Origin: Lithobates sylvaticus
Taxonomy: Eukaryota; Chordata; Amphibia; Anura; Ranidae
Reading direction: 5' to 3'
Assembly: GCA_028564925.1 (NCBI GenBank)
Contig: CM053027.1
Location: forward strand, 244,429,649 to 244,493,648
Length of the DNA: 64,000 nucleotides
Both the position numbers and the translations under genes were made by a program. Below are positions 55,655-64,000 of this stretch, in pieces. The notes under the pieces were generated by a model that saw only the letters and a list, made by a program, of their open reading frames with translations, ran no database searches and had not been told where the DNA came from. Numbering within the stretch: the stretch's first letter is position 1; each line of letters begins with the position of its first letter.

Positions 55655-56006
55655 TTAAAGTGAAACTATAGGCAAAACAAGGTCATCTGTGCCCAATTGG
55701 GGAGATTTCCCTTCACTTCCTGTCCCATAGCCAAAACTAAAATGAAAATTAAGCAAATCTCTTGGGACTTCCAGGTCACCAGAACTAGTGTCCTCATTGG
55801 AAGATTTTGCATCTATTACTTTTCTGGGGACAACCCAAAATGTGTGTTTTTCTTTTAATTTCACTTTCAATGATAATGGTAAACAGGACAGGGTGGAACT
55901 GCCTAATGAGGGAACGGACTGCAATAAAACCTGGCAGGTGCTCTAATCCATCTCCACTCTCTGTCCAAAACTTAAAAAAAATGTTTTGCCTTTAATTGTA
56001 CTTTAA
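55655..56006. mobile_element. TTAA-flanked MITE
   Basis: The ends TTAAAGTGAAACTATAGGC and GCCTTTAATTGTACTTTAA give TTAA at both limits (55655-55658, 56003-56006). TTAA duplications fit the piggyBac or Kolobok superfamilies; the sequence does not decide between them. Confidence 0.65.
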
Positions 56007-57088
56007 GACCGCATATCATTTTTGTCGAAGTCTACCTTAAAGAAGAACTTTTGCTGCCACCAACATAGAAACTATTACAGTGGCTCTGGGGGGTTTTACA
56101 CATACTCCCGGCAGTTGCAGACTTCAGAAGTGTCTGTAAATCTCACAAGCCAACTGTCAGATGGGAGTGATCTGGTGGCTGTGTCGTTGCTTCCACACAT
56201 CCCTGTTACGTTCCAGTCCCCCTGTACAAGCACCCTTCATGTTTTCTGGGCTCCGCATGATCACTGGCAGACCAGCATGATGGATGCCCCCAGGTAGAGG
56301 GGAGGGAGACAAGTGAACATCTGTTTGCTGATCTCCCCTTTCTGTTAATGACCCAGAAGCAACGTGTCAATTCTGGGACCTGGTGTCACTGCCCCAAGCC
56401 ACTATGGATTATTAAAGGGCAGGTGAGACTTTAGGGTTCTTTTAGATCTCTGATGACCTCTGATGTGCCATTAAAGAGAACCTGTCCCCAACAAAATGAT
56501 CACATAGGGGACTATTTCCCCTATGTGATGAAAAAAGTTTAGTAAAAAAGTATAAAAATTGAAGTTACCCACAAGCGCCTAAAATTTCAACCCAAAAAAG
56601 CCTCCCCACCAGGTGCATTGGGGACACCTACGCATAAAAATATTAATTGCGCTACACATGTTACTTTTTGCCGCCCACACCAGAGTGAGATCAATAATTC
56701 TAGGCCAATTTTTCATGACTGACTTTAAACGGGTGACCTCCCACAGTCTTTTAATGCATTACCTATAAAATGTAGGATATTGGATGAAGTTTGGTGCTGT
56801 TTCACTGGTGTACGCAATTTTTGTATCTAACATGTTGGGTATTTATTTACTCAGCATAACCTTATTTTTTATGTTTTACCCAAAAATATTTTAATTGAAT
56901 GTGTTATTATGACCTTTGACTTTTTGACATAACAAACACATGGCAGTTGGTTGAGCATCCTTATTAGAATCTACTGTGGTAACTTATAAAAATATTTTCT
57001 GGACACAGAGGAAGTCATTTATTTTTTGTTTGTGACAGTCATTTACATCATCCTAGATGAATGTAAAAAAAAGAGGAGATACCAGTTA
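56007..57088. other. No gene seen
   Basis: The short open frames are not protein-like. TTAAAGAGAACCTGTCCCC at ~56,471 looks like the start of another TTAA-type repeat without a visible partner. A short hairpin GATCACATAGGGGA/TCCCCTATGTGATG is at ~56,500-56,532. Confidence 0.45.
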
Positions 57089-57600
57089 TGACAGACCCAG
57101 CCAGGAGGGGACTGCAGGTTGGCCTTGTCACGGGCACTGGCTGCAAGGACCTTTTTCTGTCCACATTCACCCTGTTTTTTGGTATTGCTATATTAATCTT
57201 TTTTTGTTAAATTTTTGAGAGACTTTTTTCTTGTATGTTAATTTTGAACAATACACAATCCTTGAAAGAGCTGATCTGGAGATGAACTGTCTGGTCACCT
57301 AGGCTGCCTTAGGTGCCGGGTTAATTAACATGTTAATTATGTGATTGTCTTCTAAGTTGTTGCAATAGGGGAGGGGGGTGTATCCATGTGCAGCCCTACC
57401 TCATTATCTAACCCCTTGTGTTAAATGTGTATAAAAAGGCTGTATTCTGTCCAATAAATCAGTTCAAGATTCTACAAGCTATTTTCGGCTAGACTTGTAT
57501 TCGATGCAGCTATGAGAATATATCTCTCTGATGGTCAGATTGGAGGAAACAGTATTACTGACGGACGCACTCAGCGGAGTGAGGAAAAGGATCCGTCACA
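57089..57600 (+). mobile_element. Probable solo LTR of an endogenous retrovirus-like element
   Basis: It begins TGACAGACCC and ends GGATCCGTCACA. It holds a TATA box (TGTATAAAAAGG, ~57,427), AATAAA about 30 nt later (~57,452) and a downstream GT-rich end, the U3-R-U5 order of an LTR. No internal region adjoins it and no target duplication is clear. It is a fossil; age unknown. Confidence 0.5.
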
Positions 57601-58365
57601 GGCCTCTTGCCTACTGACTATGGGCCAAATCTTTTAAGGGAACACTACTCTTTGGGAGGTGTGTGCCTGGGGGATCCTTGAATTGGTCTTGTTTGGATTC
57701 TAGTCCATTTCTCCCCAAAACACACAGACTCGAGGTTCCATATACATATTTGGGGCCTCTATGCCTCAAACCAGGAATGACTGTAGATGTTAACTGCTTT
57801 CCGGACCAGCTTGGCTCCCCTGCGCGAAATCACGTTATTGTATGTGATCTCACGGGGCCCGGATAGCAGGCGCACGCGCGCTGCACAACGGGGGTGCTGA
57901 TGCTCCTGGCCGATGGTCGCGATGACCGCCGGCCACGACTGATCATGATCTGGAGACACAGAACAGGGGTGAGTGTGTGTAAACACACACTTCCCTGTTC
58001 TGTTCTGACAGGAGTGACAGATTGCGTGTTCTTATTAGCTAGGAACCACGATCTGTCACTTCCTGTAGTTAGTCCCCCCTTCAGTTAGAATCACTTCCCA
58101 AGTTACACAGTTAACCCCTTCACTGCCCCCTAGTGTTAACCCCTTCACTGCCAGTGACATTTTTACTGTAATTATTGCATTTTTAATTGCACTGATCGCT
58201 GTATTAATGCCAATGGTTCCAAAAATCTGTCAAAATTGTCCGATGTGTCCGCCATAATGTTGCAGTCACAATAAAAATTGCAGATCGCCGCCATTACTAG
58301 TAAAAAAAAAATATATAAAAATGCTTTAAATCTATCCCCTATTTTGTAGACGTTATAACTTTTGC

Positions 58366-60140
58366 AGAAAAAAGTGAAATAATACTGCGCTAGTAAAAAT
58401 ATATGTGAAAAATAAAAAAGGCTAAAGCCGCAGCAAATAACCATCAAATATCATTAAGGCAATCAAACATAAAATAAAAAATTGCTGCGCTAAAGGATCC
58501 CAATGCTATGAACCCTCCTAATAAAAGTATAAATCTATCAAAATGGATCCACATGTGTTCTATAATTGAAATTGGTAATGATTACAGAAAACAGTAACCG
58601 CTACCTCAAATCAATCGTGGCCCCAAATACTCAGGTGATTGTTAAGAAATCACAACTAAAGGTGTTCAGACCTAAATTGATAGGTGCTAAAAGATTATCT
58701 AAGGAAATTACATGTGATATATTCCAAATCTCTTATAATATATGTCACTAATTCTAGTGAAGGTACAAGTGAAAATATACAAAATAAAATTCAGTGTGTG
58801 AAAACATTCACAGTGCAAAAGAGTCCAAAGTCCTGTAAACAGTGGTTATGTCAGGAAATGTTCCGATATTTGTTCCATTACAGGGGTTGTTATATATCTC
58901 AGCGTTACGATATCCCAAAATAGTTAGGGTGAGTGTGGGTCCTTACCCCATCTGATGGACTCCCTAATGAGCGAAGTCAGTAGCGCGGGCAGATATGATC
59001 CTCTGCAAGGATATACACCGTTCCTACGTTCCTCTGATCTTCCACCGGCCTTCTCCCCCCAGGGGAACAAACGAGGTCCGGAACCCAGCCGGGACGTGTT
59101 GAGATAATTGCCTTGTTGCAGTGCCAGCTCAAAACTAATGTATGTGGAATATGGTATGGATTCATGGTAGGCCACAGAACATTGGACTGGCACCTAAGAG
59201 AGTGACGCCCCCTTCCCTAGGCCCTGCAAGTAAAAAAATATTTGACTTGATCTGCCAACCCCTAATTTCTGGACTTAAAGCGGAGCTCCACCCGATTTTA
59301 AGACATTACACCAATACAATCAACTCTATCTCCTAATGTAAAAACAGAAGGGGCCTGAGTGTTGATTTTACTTGCAGGTGTTACCTCGGAGGGCTCCCGT
59401 GGAATCATACTCTCTCAGGGAGATCCTCAAGTGTATAGACGCTATAGGACCACTGGAATTGGTCACCTGCACTGCCCATCATTCTCACTCCGCCCATGTG
59501 CAACAGTCGGGGGATTCCGGAGACTGACGGCTGGGTTCCGGACCTCGTTCGTTCCCCTGGGGGGAGAAGGCCGGCGGAAGATCAGAGGAACATAGGAACG
59601 GTGTATATCCTTGCAGAGGATCATATCTGCCTACTGACTCTGCTCGTTAGGGAGTCCATCAGATGGGGTAAGGACCCACACTCACCCTAACTATTTTGGG
59701 ATATCGTAACCCTGAGATATATAACAACCCCTGTAATGGAACAAATATCGGAACATTTCCTGACATAACCACTGTTTACAGGACTTTGGACTCTTTTGCA
59801 CTGTGGATGTTTTCATACACTGAATTTTATTTTGTATATTTTCACTTGAATTAGTGACATATATTATAAGAGATTTGGAATATATCACATGTAATTTCCC
59901 TAGATAATCTTTTAGCACCTATCAATTTAGGTCTGAACACCTTTAGTTGTGATTTCTTAACAATCACCTGAGTATTTGGGGCCACGATTGATTTGAGGTA
60001 GCGGTTACTGTTTTCTGTAATCATTACCAATTTCAATTATAGAACACTTGTGGATCCATTTTGATAGATTTATACTTTTATTAGGAGGGTTCATAGCATT
60101 GGGATCCTTGCAATTTTTAATTTTATGTTATAACTTTTGC
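58366..60140. mobile_element. Foldback element F2, 14-bp target duplication
   Basis: GTTATAACTTTTGC at 58352-58365 and 60127-60140 is an exact 14-bp duplication; the host TTAA element supplies the empty site. The arms are ~600 bp: AAATTGCTGCGCTAAAGGATC ... GGTCCGGAACCCAGCCG (58,470-59,093) mirrors CTGGGTTCCGGACCTCG ... GGATCCTTGCAATTTTTAA (59,530-60,120). The centre (~440 bp) contains a CTTAAAGCGGAGCTCCACCC-type piece of another MITE. The paired open frames on opposite strands are a result of the arms, not genes. Confidence 0.88.
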
Positions 60141-60144
60141 GCAA

Positions 60145-61005
60145 ATATGCGAAAGATGACTCAAAAAGAGGAGAGAAAGATGACTCATGCTTGGTGGAAA
60201 GCAAGGTTTCCACCAAGCACGAGTCATCTTTTTCTCCTCTTTTTGCTACAGGGCTGTTGAAATTAATCGGATGGAGACGAAAGCCGCTGAAGACCTGTTG
60301 GAGTAAGGCACGCCGGCTTTTCCCGCCTCCCGCTGTCGTCATTCCCTGCTTCGTGTTGTGTACGCACTGCGCTGGCTGTGAGTACGAGGCAGACACATGG
60401 AGCCGAAGCAGCGCGCCTAGTTATTATCACCTTACTTCCGATGAGTCCCGGTCCTTAGAGCCTTCCTCCTCGGCTCTGTGTCTTGCTACGGGGGAGACCC
60501 GAGCCTCCGTCCTCCTACTGGGCAGCAGAACTGCGGGAGAGAGACCCAACCAAGCCAAGTCCCAGAAGAATACTGTCCTCCTCAGAGAGAGTCCTCCCAT
60601 AGGCTGCTGTGGGCAGCAGGAGATAGACCGTCCGTGTCTGTCCAGCAGTGCCAGCGTCATCAATCATCATCATCAGCTCATTTTCATCTACCTGGATCCG
60701 TGTTTTCCGTTACTTCACAACTCATTGGAGAAGTCTGGATCCGGTCTTTATTTGTCTCTTTTGATCAAGTCTCACCCACCTCCGGCACCTTTGATAACAT
60801 CGCCTATTTACAACTTGGCTCTGGTAAGCAGATCGAGATTACAGGATTCTGGATTGTCTTTCTTGGATAAATTCCAAACAAACATAATTTAAGCGCTGCA
60901 CTTTGGATTTTGTACATTTTTAGTTTGCTTATCAACAAACTGTGTTGGCTGCTATCACTTTCACACCTTTGGAATTAGCGCAGATATTTTGTTCACCCGT
61001 TTTTT
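60145..61005. other. Second insertion in the TTAA element, origin unclear
   Basis: It starts with a ~85-bp palindrome (CTCAAAAAGAGGAGA ... GCTTGGTGGAAA/TTTCCACCAAGC ... TCTCCTCTTTTTG, 60,160-60,245). It ends AAGCGCTGCACTTTGG ... ATTAGCGCAGATATTTTG, in the style of PLE/foldback ends. The 251-codon open frame (60137-60892) crosses the palindrome and has no recognisable domain. No target duplication was found. Confidence 0.4.
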
Positions 61006-61271
61006 TCACGATATTTATTATAGCAAAAGTTAAAAATGCGTTTTTTAAAAATTGTCGCTCTTTTTTTGTTTATAGCGCAAAAAATTAAAACTGCAGAGGC
61101 GATCAAATACCACCAAAAGAAAGCTCTATTTGTGGGGGAAAAGGATGTCAATTTTGTTTGGGTACAACATCGCACGACCGCGCAATTGTTAGTTAAAGCA
61201 ACGCAGTGCTGAATCGCAAAAAGTGCTCTGGTCAGGAAGGGGTTAAATTCTTCCGGGGCTGAAGTGGTTAA

Positions 61272-62268
61272 TGTAATCAGCTCAAACCACTGGGGTCACC
61301 TGCCATAATGTGTTTATTGTAAGTAGGTCCCTCCCATAGTGTGCCTCCTAAGTGTCTTCCTCCCGTTGTTATTTGGATCCCCTATTTTTTCTGTCTGTCT
61401 TCTTATCTATGTGTTTATACTTGTAATATTGTGTATTATACAGTACTTTGTATTCAGGGTTGTAGGTGCCAAATGGTCTGGTTACCTATGCTGGTTTAAG
61501 CGCTTAGTTAATTAGCTCATGTTAAGTATATCACTGTCAGCTATTAGTTGCTATAGGTGGATTAGCATATAGTATATGTTGGTTGTTCCCTGGTTATGTT
61601 GATTATATTCCTGTTTACAGTTTCCTTTAAATATGATAATGTGATCAAGCTTTTATCTAATTTTGTGCGGTATATAAATTCTCAGAGTTTTCAATGAACA
61701 TTTTATTTTCTGTTTTTCACCACCCTACACTGTGTTACCGGGCAAGGGAAGCTTATACGATGGACATACTCCTCTTAAGTCCCGGTGTCCGTCACACCAG
61801 TAGAGCTGAACAATGCTGTATCCAAGACACTTTATCATTGTTCTTATGTTGTTTTGTCCTGATGTTTTTTAATAATAAATGCATTCATTTATTCACACCC
61901 CTGCATTAGGGATGAAGTCATGCTGACACAATATGTAGGGCGGAGCTTCAAGTGACATCACAACACCACCAGTGGCACCTCCAGTAAGGGCTTCTGAAGA
62001 CTGTAGGTGGCGAGATATATAGCCGTAAGCTACTACACACAGAAATATAGAAGAACGGTGTAAGTAAAGGAATATGTTATGGACAGCAATATGGGTGGAA
62101 TTTGATAAAGCTACAGCAACACTTTTCTGGTGTTAATCCCTCTTGTAAATGTATTGAGCCAAATTCATGAAGCATTTGCAACATTTTTTACACTTTTTCT
62201 GTCAGTGACTCATACGCCAAATTCAAAATGAAATACAGACAGTTCATATCTTACAAAATTGAAGCTAA
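61272..62268. other. No gene; possible old LTR
   Basis: GGTGCCAAATGGTCTGGTTACC ... GTTAATTAGCTCATG and a later GGTATATAAATTC, ending near GTCCGTCACAC (~61,795), loosely echo the order of words in the LTR at 57089-57600 (TGGTCACCTAGGCTGC ... GGTTAATTAACATG ... GTCACA). It could be a diverged relative; weak. Confidence 0.3.
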
Positions 62269-62777
62269 TTAAAGGGGTTGTAAACCCTCTTGTTTTTTCA
62301 CCCTAATGCATTCTATGACACTGACACTGACACTCTATTCTGACACTGACCAGAAACACCCCCCCCCCCCCGTTTTACTCACCTGAGCCCGTTCGTTCTC
62401 GCGGCGGTGATGCACTCTACCTTTCTGCCTGTTGTCTCGGCTCTTGATTGGATAGATTGATAGCAGCGCAGCCATTGGATCCCACTACTGTCAATCAAAT
62501 CCAATGACGCAGGGGCCAGGGGGCGGGCCGAGTCCAGCATTCTGTGTCTATGGACGCAAAAGCCAGACTCAGGAGCGCGCCTGCACGTGGACCCCCAAGG
62601 AGAGCGCTTCTCCTAGATGGTTTTCTGATTCGGGGAGGAGCTGATAGCACCGCCGGGGGACCCCAGAAGAGGTGGTTCTGGGGCCACTCTGTGCAAAACG
62701 AACTGCACAGTGAGGGTAAGTATGACATGTATGTTATTTAAAAAAAAATAAAAAATGAGGGTTTACAACCCCTTTAA
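62269..62777. mobile_element. TTAA-flanked MITE
   Basis: TTAAAGGGGTTGTAAACCCT and AGGGTTTACAACCCCTTTAA are perfect inverted ends, with TTAA at 62269-62272 and 62774-62777. The interior has a poly-C tract (62,358) and a GC-rich hairpin zone (62,500-62,700). Non-coding; superfamily piggyBac or Kolobok from the TTAA. Confidence 0.9.
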
Positions 62778-63248
62778 GACCAATTATCTTTGGGGGTACA
62801 GAGAGTGGTGCAACATGTGCCAAATTCAAGTACAAGTTTTAGACAGGTTCATGAATTTGATGCACACTGCACCACATTTAGAATGCATGCAAGACACTTT
62901 TGCAAAATCTGTCTGCACCAGTCTTTATGAATTTAAGTTTAAGTGTCTTCTCTGCTATTTATTTCCATTGGTTTCCTAGGAACAAAGGCACTATCAGGGA
63001 GTATCTTTTTCTTTAAAGGAAAACATTTTAACCTGTGACAGCATTAACCCTTGATGGGAATAAGGGATTTTAAGATCTGTATACTGTAAGGTCCCAATAA
63101 AATAAGGTGAAAGCACAACTGGTGATTTTATGTGAGTCAAATAGGGAATTCAGCATTAAGTGGAGTGTATCACAGAAGAGTGGAGAAAAGATTTATGATA
63201 TGTTTTGAGACAGATTGAAGCATGGAACACTGGAAGAATGGAAGAATG
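62778..63248. other. No feature seen
   Basis: AT-rich sequence with short open frames only. Confidence 0.5.
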
Positions 63249-64000
63249 TAGAGATGGGCCAAACACCCCCCTGTTCAGTTCGCACTAGAACTCTCAAACA
63301 GAGAAAACAGAGAAAAACATGAGGACAAGGTTCTTTGGGGTGGGAGGGCAAAGCTCCCCCCCATGTTGAGGGCATGTAACCTGAGATGATTCGGGGGGGG
63401 GGGGGGACCTGGTATTCAGCTGTCAGCTGGCAAGCCCATTGACAGCTGATGACTTTCTTTCAAAAATCTTATTTGATAATTTTTGTTCGTATTTAGCACC
63501 ATTAGTGGGCTGCAGCAACAGCCGATTTTCATGCGGCTATCGAATTTGAGTAATCGGACATGTTGGAATTTTTTTGAAAAACAAACGATTTTTCTAATCA
63601 ATGATGGGAGAATCATGCAAGAAATATAATCGAAAAAGAAATGCGCATGTGCAAGAAAAGAAAATTCCCAATCACAAAAATTATTTTCTGTAGGAACATG
63701 AGGTGAAATTGAAGGCTTGGTTGGTCGATTTTCAAAATCAACGATGGCACCATCGGATCACAAAACGCACATATTTTCTGATTTTCAAAAGAAAATTCTT
63801 TCGAAATTCAACCATGTATGGCCAGCCTAACAACCAGCTTTTAATGCACCCTATGCCAAATCAGGGCGCAAAATGCCCTGTGCAGTGCGCAATGCATTGC
63901 AGGGCTTTCGGCTGGGCGAAGACCCCTGGAACACCCTGCAAAATTAGGTGTTCTCCAAACTGGGCGAACAGCCAATATTTGGCCCGAACTTATGCTTGGG
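63249..64000. mobile_element. Non-autonomous hAT-type element, runs off right edge
   Basis: It starts TAGAGATGGGCCAAACACCC CC, followed by CTGTTCAGTTCGC. The last bases of the window (CGAACAGCCAATATTTGGCC...) look like the approach to the opposite end of the same kind of element. GGACAAGGTTCTTTGGGGTG and GTTGAGGGCATGTAACCTG are words of the ranid repeat also present in the 26.4-27.9 kb element. The interior is taken over by a Harbinger-like MITE. Confidence 0.6.
63450..63827. mobile_element. Harbinger-like MITE fragment inside the hAT element
   Basis: The right end reads CAACCATGTATGGCCAGCC followed by TAA, the usual Harbinger MITE terminus and TWA site. The interior is rich in CGATTTTC/GAAAATCG inverted words. 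The left end is not recognisable. Confidence 0.5.

Larger units (their letters stand above)
57790..61271. mobile_element. TTAA-flanked non-autonomous element with nested insertions
   Basis: The left end TTAACTGCTTTCCGGACC and right end CCGGGGCTGAAGTGGTTAA are imperfect inverted repeats with TTAA at both limits. The interior stretches (CCGCCATTACTAGT; AAATTGTCGCTC; GAGGCGATCAAATACCACCA) belong to a repeat I remember as very abundant in ranid frogs. It is split by foldback F2 and by a second insertion (~60,145-61,005). piggyBac/Kolobok is likely from TTAA. Confidence 0.75.

Noticed and set aside
58566-60036. Paired frames at 58566-58751 and 59851-60036 as a duplicated gene
   Set aside because: They are the two arms of foldback F2 read on opposite strands.
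60137-60892. 251-codon open frame, a possible host gene
   Set aside because: It begins across a palindrome, has no domain or conserved composition, and lies in sequence that looks like a non-coding repeat insertion.

Overview
The window looks like a piece of a large, repeat-rich amphibian genome, most likely a ranid (true) frog. The reasons are the repeat families: hAT elements whose ends start TAGGGATG, PIF/Harbinger MITEs of the 'CCATACACACGGTCGG' type, TTAA-flanked MITEs, Penelope-like elements and L1/Tx1-type LINEs. I recognise these from memory of frog sequence and could not search for them. I see no convincing host gene, tRNA, rRNA or CRISPR array. Almost every base that can be explained belongs to a mobile element, often one inside another.

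Layout. 1-4002: 5' half of a minus-strand hAT transposon (transposase, BED finger, a 1.85-kb minisatellite in its leader, TATA box, terminal repeat), running off the left edge. 4.1-9.6 kb: relics of two Penelope-like elements (PLEs) with GIY-YIG endonuclease remains and hammerhead-ribozyme-like motifs. The second is interrupted by a solo LTR and a Harbinger MITE. 10234-25200: a Ty3/Gypsy element (A, minus strand) with a PNMA-like Gag and a tRNA-Pro primer site. A second, apparently whole chromovirus (B, plus strand, 15635-22110) sits inside its protease region. 26.3-31.6 kb: non-autonomous hAT and Harbinger elements, one nested with a perfect 8-bp target duplication.

31.7-44.3 kb: a foldback element split by an L1/Tx1-type LINE. 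That LINE has itself received a foldback and a reversed 5'-truncated LINE, and its 5' part lies in a 1,518-bp tandem duplication. 44.5-48.1 kb: an unusual mosaic of direct and inverted modules bounded on the left by a hAT-type end. 48.1-50.5 kb: a reversed retroelement 3' end split by a hAT element that carries another foldback. 50.5-52.9 kb: a decayed hAT transposase. 53-64 kb: small hAT, TTAA-type and foldback elements, a probable retroviral solo LTR, and the start of a hAT-type element at the right edge.

The parts do not form a cellular pathway; the biology is insertion history. Order can be read from interruptions: A before its Harbinger MITE and before B; F1 foldback before LINE before duplication and reversed LINE; TTAA element before the F2 foldback. 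The observations I find most interesting are three foldback elements each flanked by an exact 14-bp duplication, the ATGA-stem-GAAAC motif recurring in PLE and foldback sequences, the PNMA-like Gag with a retrovirus-style primer site, and the 44.5-48.1 kb mosaic.
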